Positions 35,101 to 47,100 of a stretch of 64,000 bases of DNA are shown here, in pieces (position 1 is the stretch's first letter; the number at the start of each line of letters is the position of its first letter). Position numbers and translations under genes: made by a program. The notes under the pieces were generated by a model. It was not told the DNA's origin and did not search any database. It was given only the letters and a program-made list of their open reading frames with translations. Location of the stretch: positions 310,001 through 374,000 of the forward strand of contig JAPTHN010000182.1 of the NCBI GenBank assembly GCA_026936325.1, given 5' to 3'. This stretch comes from Platynereis dumerilii. Its lineage: Eukaryota > Annelida > Polychaeta > Phyllodocida > Nereididae.

Positions 35101-38100
35101 GGTTCACCTCGGGGGAGGTATTAAATTTTATATTCTATGCAAGGCCTGAGGAGGGGGAGGACATTTTCAGGGGGGTACTTGCAGAAATTATTTTTTTTGC
35201 TAGTTATATTTCTAGGCTAGGGGTCACCTCAGAGGGTGGTAATTTTAAAATTTTAAATTTTACAAGTCCCGAGGGGGTCACCTCGGAGGGGGGGGCACTT
35301 GCAAAAAAAAGAATGTTTTTGTCTGCTAGTTAAATTGCTAGGCTGGGGGAGGTATTAAATGTTTAAATTTTATATTCTATACAAGGTCCGGGGGGGGGGG
35401 GTCACATCCGGGGGTGTGCCTGCTGAAATTTTGATTTTTGCTAGTTATATTTGTAGGCTGGTGGTCACCTCGGAGGGAGGTAATTTTAGAATTTTAGATT
35501 TTACAAGTCCCGAGGGGGGTCACCTCGGGGGGGGGGGGTACTCGCAGAATTTTTTTATTTTTGCTAGTTATATTTCTAGGCTGGGGGTCACCTCTGAGGG
35601 AGGTGATTTAAAAATTTTAGATTTTACAAGTCCCAAGGGGGGTCACCTGGGGGGGGGGTACTTGCAAAAAATAAATTTTTTTCTGCCTGTTATATTGCCA
35701 GGCTGGGGTCGCCTCGGGGGAGATATATATTTCTAGGCTAGGGGTCACCTCTGAGGGAGGTAATTTTAAAATTTTAGATTTTACAAGTCCCGAGGGGGGT
35801 TACCTCGGGGGGGGGTACTCGCAAAAAAAAAAGTTATTTTTCTGCTAGATATATTGCTAGGCTGGTGTCACCTCGGGGGAGGTATTAAATTTTATATTCT
35901 ATACAAGGTCACTTCCGAGGGGGGGGGGTACTTGCAGAAATTTTTATTTTTGCCAGTTATATTTCTAGGCTTGGGGTCACCTGGGAAGGGTAATTTTAAA
36001 ATTTTAGATTTTACAAGTCCTGCAGGGGGGGTCACCTTGGGGGGGGGTGTCCTCGCAAAAATAAAATTTTTTGCTTGTTATATGCTAGGGGCTGAAAGCA
36101 GAAGAATGACCAGTTAGGTGTGCACAGTGTCAGGGGTGTCGATTAACGGTCGCCCGATCGCCCGAGGCGAGTAAATTTCAGTCAGGACTAGTTGTTTTAA
36201 TCCCCCTACTAGTCCGTGGGCGAGTGGAAGATCAAAGGTAGGCTGAGAGACATTCTGGGCCAAGTGTTCAGCCAACCATGACATGTTGATTGGTGCCAAT
36301 TGTTTACCAATTGGGATCCTGTAGCTTGCCCTATGGGGTCATAAGTGGCTTATTATTGATTGTTTGGTTCAACAGATATTATCAGGATTCATATCTTCAA
36401 AAATTAAGTGAATTTGATACCAAACACTCTATATCAGCTGTACAGAATAGATTTTGGGAAACTTACACAACACTTGAACAAAGCAGCAAGAATAGTTGTC
36501 ATTGAAAAAAAAAACAGAAGACCAGTGTATTCATTAGACCTATATATATATATATATATATTTATTTCTATGTGAGTTGCAATGTCATTCATCTGTTCAT
36601 GCTAATCATTACAGCCTATCCATTAGTTATGCAAAAAGAGAGGACCAGTCTTTTTGCATTGCAAATATACAGACTACAGACTAAAAACCAATCAACAAAT
36701 TCATCCATCAGTCAATTTAAAACCAGTTGATTGAAATTTGATATAAAAATATCTGCCTATTAGACTGTATCAGTGTTTAATTTAAGCCAGTGCTTTTCCC
36801 TCAAACAGAATAATGAACAATCATTATTTTATGAAGATAAGCTGGCTGTGGTTATACATTGTTTAGTTATATGTTTTGGTTGAATTTGGATACCCTTTGT
36901 CTGAGACTCCTTACATACAAGAAACATGACAAACTTAAGAAACACATTTTGACAGTCTCTCAAAAGCTCATCATCTCACTGTGAGCAGGATTCAGAATAT
37001 CATGCAGGAGTCAGTTCTGTTCTCATGAACGTATGAACTTAAGTATACTAATAGGGGAGAGTGGGGTTAGTTTAACCAAGTTTTAGAAATAGCTCTCCTG
37101 TGTTCATACCTTTACCATGTTTACAGCTTTCAAGGAGAACAAAATACACACCAATCGTGTATCATTGTTTCTTAAAAATTCTGTTTCATGGTCATTACGA
37201 TTTAGTGTTAATACGCGCTGAATCAGGACTACCAAATTTTGTTCAGGACTAGTAAATTTGTAGGGCTACTAGTCCTGTGGGCGACCTCAAAAAATTGCTT
37301 AATCGACACCCCTGGCACTTGCTGTAACTAGTAAAAAAAACATTTTATTGAGTAGCCTACCTGTCGAGACAACTGAGATAGCGGGTATTTTAGCAACCAT
37401 CTTTCTTTATTTCTGGACTGCAAAATGTGACCTTAATATTTCACTGAAGAGTTATAAAATTTGGTTCAGGTCTACGCCTGTTGGTATTGATTGGGAACAT
37501 GACAATAAATTCAAGATATAGGCCGTTTTGGCAGCCATCTATCGTCATTCTTGAACTGTCCATTTGTGACCTTAATATTCCGCTTATTTTAGAGTTATGA
37601 AATTTGGTACAAGTATTCCACATTATGAATTTGTCGGCCTATAGCTCTATATGGGCAGCGACTCTGTTAGACACTAGTGTCTGCTGTCACCTTCTACTCA
37701 AACACTTGCGCAATGCTCACTGCAGCAAGTTGCACCTATACTTCATTGCTGTACCCTCACGTCAAGAGAATCTAGTTCGCGCAGACATCACCCTACTATA
37801 CCTCAAGCTCCAGTTCCACTGTTCCTACACTCATATTTTTTTGTCTCAGTCGCTCTCCCATGCTGCAAATCACACCTTCTACTTTCCCATAGGATTAACC
37901 AGCCATTGTATCCGAGGATGCTTGTTTGTTTTTTTTCAAGTCTTTTCAATACCTGGAGTTTGAGAAACCGAATTCCAGGCTTTCCAAAGCTTTTCAAGGA
38001 TTGGCAGACACCCTGTACCTGGACCAAGGAGTGGCACATTCGAGGTACAAAAGATGTAGCCTATAATAGGAGTATACCATGGAGCGGGTATTTAACACCG

Positions 38101-41100
38101 ATTTGCATTCAATTTAATATAATATAATTTTAATACCATTTAATTTATCTTATTAATTCACATAACATGAAAACAGCAGCAATAGTTCAATTAACAGATG
38201 TTTGCCCTTTGCAGTCAACTACAATAAACATCGCACCTTGAATATGGTGTTGAGGGCAATGAATGTATCAAAAGTTGAAGCGTAAAAATCAAGAACTTCT
38301 TTCCAACTTCCGGAGGCATTAGCACTTTGCACTTCTTCCCTGAAAAACAATTAAGAAAATTCTCTTAAAGGCAATCACATTTCCATGAAATAATCACTTT
38401 TTAGGAAAAGGCATTCATCTACATAATTGGTAATACAACAGGAAATGATTGAAAATGTTCAAAATAGCATGCATCGAGCTGAATTGAATGCTACTTTATT
38501 TGAAACGTATATTTTATATTTAAAAAAAAAACAATTTGCTAACATAGGAAATGCGTTTTAAAATTTATACAAGAAAGTGTTACTTTTAAAATTTTAAATC
38601 TGGGCTTAAGGAATCACATTTTTAGAAATATTTTCTCAGGCAATTGATGCTTAGGCTATTAAAGTAAACCATTGACTTGTTGATCAAATTGACTAAAATC
38701 GAGAGAGTGCACATTTTACATCCATTTTGTTATTTTCTTCAAGCTTTGAAATTTTACAGGCTCAAAATTAACCAAATTATCATCTCCAGGCTCCAGCCAA
38801 TAACAAACTTAACACAATATTAGATCTACCAAAATAAATCTTCAAATTAGCTATTAATTATTCATCCAGCAATTACACAGTTTTTAGCCAAATTGGTCAT
38901 TGCTGGGCATAGATCATGGATGGTGTATTAATTAGTGTTTTGCCGGGACTTACAGAATAGCACATCATTTATTGATAGGACATCCTACACTGGCAAATAC
39001 ATCTTGCAGCCACAACAAACAAGCGACAAAATGGTGTAGGCCGCAAGCACTCTATTGATTGGAATGACGTCCCAAATAAAATATATAGTATATACCGGTA
39101 TATGGTGATTGTAAATCATTCAAAAATCAATGACAGACTCAGGCAGATAAAGGCAGATAGCCATTACAGGGTGACAGTGCATAAATAAACAGGCCTTCTG
39201 ATTCACTGATACTAAAAGATGTCATTATATAATTTCAATGAAAAGTATTCAAACAGCCTATATTTCTTTGTGTATAGCTACCTGAGCCAACTTGCCTGAC
39301 AAACTTGCCTTACTAACTTGCTTGTGTTGCCTGTACGAAGCACTCACGAATCAGCCAAAACTTGCTTAACAAACTAACTTGCTTGTGTTGCCTGTACGTA
39401 GCACTCGTGAACTGAGCCAACTTGCCTGACAAACTCGCCTAACTAACTTGCTTGTGTTGCCTGTACGTAGCACTTGCGAATCAGCCAAAACTTGCTTAAT
39501 AAACTAACTTGCTTGTGTTGCCTGTACGTAGCACTCGTGAACTGAGCCAACTTGCCTGACAAACTCGCCTAACTAACTTGCTTGTGTTGCCTGTACGTAA
39601 CACTTGCGAATCAGCCAAAACTTGCTTAACAAACTAACTTGCTTGTGTTGCCTGTACGTAGCACTCGTGAACTGAGCCAACTTGCCTGACAAACTCGCCT
39701 AACTAACTTGCTTGTGTTGCCTGTACGTAGCACTTGCGAATCAGCCAAAACTTGCTTAACAAACTAACTTGCTTGTGTTGCCTACACAACAGTGCACATA
39801 GCACTTGTGAACTGAGCCAACTTGCCTGAAAAACTTGCCTAACTAACTTGCTTGTTTTGCCTGTACGTAGCACTTTCGAATCAGCGGAAACTTGCTTAAA
39901 AAACCACCTTGCTTGTGTTGCCTATACGCAGCACTTGCAACCTGAGCCTACTTTCCTGACAAACTTGCCTAACTAACTTGCTTGTGTTGCCTGTACGTAG
40001 CACGTGCGAATCAGCCAAAACTAACTTGCTTGTGTTGCCTGTAGAATGCACTGCCAAACCTGCCTTATCAAACTAACTTGTGTTGCCTGAACATAGCACT
40101 TGTGAACTGAGCAAACAGTCTTGACAAACTATAACATCTTTGAATCAAATCAGTTTGCCTAACAAACCACTTAAGTTGCTTGTGTTGCCTATACGTGACA
40201 CTCGCACAGTTGCCTGCATAATATTATATTGAATACTGACGGCATACGTATGTCCCAACCAGTCAAGCTGTACTCTGATGTAGTACGCACTGGATTAAAA
40301 GAGTTGAAAAATGGAAGTGGTTCAACTCAAATGATAAAACAAAAAGTCAGAACAGCTACTGATCATACACACATGATGAACCAAAGAAATAGATTTCATA
40401 ATTTTGCAAAAGCAGACTCTCAATCTCAACACGGCTCAGACAGTCCGAGGGTGTCCCGCCCACTGAAAGCTTGTTTATGGAATGCTCAAAGTATACGACA
40501 AAAAACGCAGGTTGTGAAAGATTTCAGAGATGAATTTGACCTCGATGTGTTTCTTTTCACTGAGACCTGGCTAAAAGCAGAAGACAGAGTTGAAATTGGT
40601 GAATTGGAAAGAAATGGTGAATATTTTTACTTGGGTTCATCTCGTGAGAGCAGACCTGGAGGTGGAGTAGGATGCATTGTAAAAACAGGCATTAGAGCAA
40701 TGAAAAAGGACAGCATGAAAACAAAGACTTTTGAGCATATGGAGATTCAGTTACAATTAAATGGAAGAATTGTCACAATTCTTGTGGTATACAGGCCAGA
40801 ACCCTCCAAAAAGAACAAGTACAGTTTATCAGAATTCTTTAGCGAATTCACAAACTTCTTATCCCACTATCAGACTTATCACAACGAAACTATCGTAATT
40901 GGGGACTTCAACTTTCATGTGAATAAACCAGATGATCCCAAAGTTATCCAATTTAACAGCATTCTCGAAATGTTTGACCTTGTTCAACATGTGTCAACTC
41001 CAACACACAAAGATGGAAACACACTTGATTTGGTAATAACCAACAAAATAACAGCTCTCAGAGACATTGCTGTAAGTGATCTGCTGTCAGACCATAACTG

Positions 41101-44100
41101 TATCCTCTTTAATATTGACATTAACAAAGGCAAGAATCCACAGAAGAAGATTGCCTTCCGGAAAACCCGCAGCATAAATATATCCAAATTTAAGAAAGAC
41201 ATTGAGCAGCATCTGTCACAAAAGGTATCACACAATAATCGATCAATCTACTTGAACAGACTAGTGGCACTCTACAGATCAACTGAAAAGATTTTTGACA
41301 AACATGCCCCTGTTAAGACTAAACTTGTAACTGTGCGCAAACTTAACCCATTCACAAATCAGGAAATAAAGCCACTTAAAAAGGAAAAGAGAAAAGCAGA
41401 AAAATTATGGAAAAAAACGGTCTAGAAAAAGACTGGAATATTTTCAAAGAAAAACGAAATGCTCTAAATGATAAGCTTAATCAGCTAAAATCAGATGATC
41501 TTAGGTGTAAAATTCAAGCCACAAAGGGAAATTCTAAGGCGATGTTCAAACTTCTAAATTCTCGCCTCAACAGAAAACAAGATCTGCCTCTTCCCCATCA
41601 CACAAGTGATACAGAACTAGCAAATGACTTCAACAAATTCTTTGATGAGAAGATCAAAATCATCAGATCTAAATTAGATTCAGGAATGAAGAACACAACT
41701 GATGAATCTCAAACCAACCTCAGTCACAATTTACATCAGTTTAAGGCCCTATCAGAACAAGAAGTTAAGAAACTTATCACTGAAATGCCTGTCAAACACT
41801 GCCAACTTGATCCAATGCCAACATGGCTACTGCTTGAATGTGTCGATGAATTTCTGCCAATCATAACGAAAATTGTTAATATGTCATTAACACTTGGAGA
41901 AATGCCCCTCGAACTGAAGCATGCACTTGTCAAACCACTTTTGAAGAAAGAGGGTCTTGAACTGATCAAAAAGAATTATCGGCCAGTCTCAAATCTTTCT
42001 TTTCTAAGTAAAATCATTGAGAGCGCTGTAATCAAACAGTACGTTGAACACCTCACTCAGAACAATCTTGAGGATGAAAAACAATCAGCCTACAAGCAAT
42101 TTCATAGCACCGAAACCCTCTTAACAAAAATCCATAATGATATTATGCTTAATATGAGCAACGGTGAGGTGACAATGCTAGTGTTGTTGGACTTGTCCGC
42201 TGCATTCGACACAATTGATCATGGCATATTGCTAGAAAGACTGTGCAACAGGTATGGTGTACACAGCGCAGCTTTGAGATGGTTCAAATCTTACATTTCT
42301 GAAAGATCACAGTCTGTGATAATAAATGACAAAACATCAAGCAAACTTCCACTCAATTTTGGGGTTCCTCAAGGCTCCAAACTTGGACCTATCTTATTTA
42401 ACTCCTATGTTGCCCCAGTCAGTGAGGTAGCACGAAGAAATCAGGTTCATGATCAGAAGTATGCTGATGATGAGCAACTCATCCTTTCATTTAAACCAAC
42501 CTTTTTGGGTGAACAACACACAAAAAAGAAAATGGAAAATTGCATTGCAGAAATCCGAAATTTCTTACATGACAACAAGCTTTGCAATAATGGAGATAAA
42601 ACTGAACTTCTACTGATTGGAGCACCAAACCAATTGAAGAAACTTCAAATGACATCCATCAATGTAGACAATGTTGAAATCAAGACTGCCAACCATGTCC
42701 GCAACTTAGGCGTGCTCTTTGACAAAAATATGACCATGGAGAAACAGATCAACAAAATGTGTCGTAGCGCATATTTCAATTTGAGAAACTTATCGAAACT
42801 TCGAAAAAACCTATACAAGGAAATAGTTAAAACTGCTGTCAATGCACTTGTCACCCCTCATTTGGACTACGGAAATGGGCTGTTGTATGGCACTGCCACC
42901 CGATTGTTAAATAAACTTCAGGTTGCTCAAAACTCAGCAGTTCGATTAATTGAGAGACTGAAAAAACATGACAGTGTCAGCCATAGTAGGAAACAACTGC
43001 ACTGGTTACCAATCACAGCAAGAATCCAATTCAAATTGATGACGACTACATGGAAGGCAATCAACAATCAGGCGCCGCAATACATCCAGAATCTTCTTCA
43101 AGTCAAATCACAACAGAAACATAATCTGAGAAGTAACCACTAGCTGCTGTTAGCAGAACCTGCTCCATGCAACAAAAATAAGTTTGAGGATCGGGCATTT
43201 TCCTATGCAGCACCAAAATTCTGGAACAGTTTGCCTGAAGAAGTTAGAACTGCAAAAACCTTGGAAAGCTTCAAGAAGAAACTAAAAACCCATTTGTTTC
43301 AGAATTCCTATAAGTGATTTAATCCTAAAAGCGCTGATGAGCAGTTTACTGAAATTAGCGCTATATAAATCCATATTATTATTATTATTATTATTACCCC
43401 TAGATAATTTTTAATTCTTACCGAACAGGATTTCAAACCCAGACTTTAAGCGGAACAGAAAGCCAGAGGTACTACTCAAACCATTAGTCCAGCCGCAGTT
43501 TTTTGTCTTCAATTTTGAAAGCTATAGATTTACGTCATATCGCAGACAAAAAATGGGCCTAAAACTTCATATCACAGACAAAAACATGGACAAGCTGGAA
43601 AATGCTTTGAAAAAATACAGGAATTTATAGGCTTTTTTTTTAATATAGGAAATCATAGGAGACCCAAAAAAGTAAAGGGATTATAAGAAATATAGGAAGA
43701 ATGGGCACACTGCTATTCATTGATTCAGAATGAAGATAGTTATATCATATCAAGGCAGGGCACTGCAGGCAATTGGCACATTTTTATCTGTAAATTTCCA
43801 GAAAGAAATTAATCACTTCATCAGTTTGTCATTATCTGTTTAAACTCAGTCCAACCACATTGACACTTGTGGAGCTGCACTAATCCATACCTGTTGCAGT
43901 AAACCGATTGATCTGCTATTCACAATACAGTTTTTTTTTTCACCCCATGAATACCAGCTTCCTACTCATTCAATTTCTTTGACCTGCAGTGTCAAAGAAG
44001 TAACATGAGATTCACTGATGTCAACAAGTCACTTTGAAATTACAAGTAGCCCTACAATTACACAGTATGGTCAGTGCCAATTGCAGCTTTTTTGAAACCA

Positions 44101-47100
44101 AATTCCAAGATTTTCCAGGCTTTTCCGGACCGAATTTTCTCAAAATCAAGGCCAATATTTGGTGAACCGACACAAAAACAACCCATAGTCATGCATGGCT
44201 GGAAAAAGTAGGGAATTTGGGCATGTCATTGCCTGGAAATTTTGAAAGCTTACAGGACATTTTTGAAAATGGGTCCAAATATTTTACTTGGAAGTAGTCG
44301 CTCAATTCGCGACCATTAGTAAAAATTTTGTCAATTTCTGAAACAATGTGTTGGACTGCACAACTCAATGCTCTAACAAGGTTAAGGTGAAGGTGTGACC
44401 ATGTATAAATGCATCGATGTAACACATAATTTTACGTTACAAAGACTCATAGCATAACATTGCCAAGTAAACAGGCCTATTTCAGAAGCAGATACAATAG
44501 GTAGTGCCAAAGGAGCCAAGAAGTTATGCAAGCCAATTCTCCTCATTCATAGTTAATGCACAATTGGCACAAGGCTGAGCGTGAGTAGGCAGGATCTTCA
44601 AGGCTTGATATCTTAAAATGTCATTGTTAGGCCCTAGTTACTGTTATTGATACTTAGTCCAATAAAAGCTGACCAACAGAGGAGGAGGAGCTGGGGGGCA
44701 CCGGGGGTTCCTACTTCTGAGCCAAAAAATAAACAAAATGTCCTTCTGTCGCCTAGAAATCACCGTAAACTATTATGAACTTAAATATTTGCCAAATAAC
44801 TAATAGTAACTAGGATTGTAAAAGGACTGATCACAAATTATTTCGTCTATTTCAGCATAACTTTCCATTGCAACCTTCCAAAAAGAATACACTGAGTCGA
44901 TAATAATGGAGTGTTTTGAAAAAGTTGTTAAGAAGCCATTATTAAAGAACTCCCCTAAAGACGGGAGACTGATGCAAAAATAATGAAGAATCGCCGATGG
45001 CAAGATTAGTGAGGCTTTCAAAAATGGACATTGATAACCCTTTAAATCATAGTTATACATAACTTATATTGATGACATACCGTGGTAAATCAATCTCTCT
45101 TTTTAATACTTAGCCTTAGTATTATGAAAAATTTAATTATATCAATAGTATCTACGACTCACAATAACATTCTACAGAATACTTACTGCAATTTTTCAAG
45201 GGACCACATCTTGATGGGCCGGGCAACCTTTTCCGGTTTTTCATTGGGACTGCTGCCGTAGCCCGACTCTTGGAGACCGGAGGCATCTCGCCTTGAATTA
45301 GGTCTCCTGTGGCTGTGGCGACTACTGTTCCTACTCCCAGGGCTTGTGGCATAGCTAGAGTCTCTCGTTAAGTTCAATTGTCCTCTGGGTGAACTAATGG
45401 CAGTCGGGGTGCTCCGAGGCGAAGGCCGAGGCGATATGCGACCTCCTAAGTGAGGAGAAGTCTGTCCGCCGTTTGCAGGACCTCCAGTGGGACTCTGGAC
45501 TGTCAATTTACCCCTCGGGTCATTAGCTATGGGAGGGAGAGTCCCACTCGAAGGTCGACCTTGAGTCTGACCTTGACCTTGCCGTGACCTTCGACCTTCC
45601 GTTCCCGACCTCGGCCTCCTCCTGTGCCTCCCAGAATGCCTCCCACTGGCGCTGTGTTGCGCATTTTTCTTGTTGTTGCCCTCCTTGTCTCCTGACTTCC
45701 CTCGCCGAGGTCCTAGGTTTTGGAAAAAGGACGCAATGGAGTGGAGAGGGTGGCCTGAGCGGTCCTTTTCCTGAAATTAAGAAAAATACATCAAATAGGA
45801 TAGGTTATAAATTGTAAATATTTGGGTTTAACCTAAGCACATGTCAACAACACAAAATTTCTAAGAAGGATCAATGCACTGTGGAAACAGAAGAAGTAAC
45901 CTCAAGGAAGTCATCACAAGTTGACTCGGAATTGAGTCTGGGACCTTCATTGAAAGATTCTAGACAGTTTGCATACCACAGACCTCCCAACCTCAGGAAT
46001 GTTGGTTCCAGGGTTCCAGGGTTAAGTTGTCAAAAATAAGGTATTTGCATTAAAAAGAGGGTAAGAGGGTTTTAGTCTAAAAAAGGGGGAAACCCCAAAA
46101 GAATTGTGCGTAAATCGGAAAAATTGAGCATTAATTGGAACACGTTACGTGAAGGTGAAACGGATCACCTCCCTGACCGGAATGCTTTACCCATGGACAA
46201 GGCACTTCTAGACCGGAGGGGGGTGACTGGTCTGGCAGGCAACAAGGTCAACACCACATTTAATTTATAACATTTTTAAAATTAACAAATCAACGTGTAT
46301 TTTAGACAATATAGAGATTCTGATACTTATCAATTAATTGTTTAGACATTAGGTGTCATAGGCCCATCGGGAGGTATTGTTAAGCTGGCTTAGCTTATAC
46401 AAGCTTATAGTTCCAGCTAAGATTAGCCCATTTAAATTGATTCCGTTGATTCCCTTATGTCAACATTATCATTGCTGAGTCATGGCCAAGTTAGCAAACA
46501 TAATACTTCTTGGCCCCTGTATAGATTCTACATCATTAAATTATCTATGTATAGGAAAGGAAAAGGATTTTTTCTGTTTATAAATGAGACTGAATGTATT
46601 CAAGAAGCTAAGAAATTGGAGAAATTGTTAGGTGTAAACTAATTACAACAATTAACAATGCTATAGCAACCGATAACAACTGAATTAAGAGGAATAAGCT
46701 ATTCAGTTCTTGAACAGCGGCTCATAGGATCAAAGTGGAGCGACAACCACTGAGAAGCATTAAAAATTAACACATTCTCCATAGAGACACAAGTGAGAAG
46801 TAGACTATTAAATAAGCTAACGAAGTAAAGGCCTGGAGCTCTTTCCAAATGCAGGTTCTTCCCTGACTTCTACATAGGGATGCACCAAGGCGATTTTGAA
46901 AACCAGAACCATTTTAATCCACAAACAATGCCAAAACCACAAACCATTTTAATCCTTATTACAAATTGCAACCAATTTGATCTTCAAGCTTTTGAAACCA
47001 TTTTAATCATCTTTTCAAGTCGATTCTAACGATATCAAACATGTTGGAGTTTCAAAAACTGGAACCAAATTAATGTAAAATTTAAAAACTCAAACATTCC

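Larger units (their letters stand above)
34329..38015. mobile_element. Possible composite hAT-like element, 3.7 kb
   Basis: CAGGGTGTCTGC at 34329 and GCAGACACCCTG ending at 38015 form a 12-bp terminal inverted repeat. GTACC stands next to both ends but no perfect 8-bp duplication is seen. Inside are the G-rich array (34970-36060) and a second element (36131-37314). A relative of the left end, with GGCCAATATTTGGTGAAC, lies at 44090-44200. No transposase was recognised; the two ends may instead belong to separate insertions. Confidence 0.4.
40215..43396 (+). mobile_element. L2/CR1-type LINE, nearly full ORF2
   Basis: The element has an endonuclease part, an RT with KYADDEQL and a 3' end reading GCGCTATATAAAT followed by (ATT)n at 43376-43396, the classical L2/CR1-type tail. 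It lies in the hectd2 intron between exons 2 and 3, in opposite orientation. No separate ORF1 is visible, so the 5' end is probably truncated at the border of the 130-bp array. Confidence 0.88.

Noticed and set aside
35359-36117. Gly-rich open frames of 125 and 87 residues
   Set aside because: They are produced by the G-rich tandem array and follow the DNA repeat, with no start context or splice support.
39280-40200. CRISPR-like array of regularly spaced repeats
   Set aside because: The whole 130-bp unit is repeated, with no unique spacers, and the genome is clearly eukaryotic.
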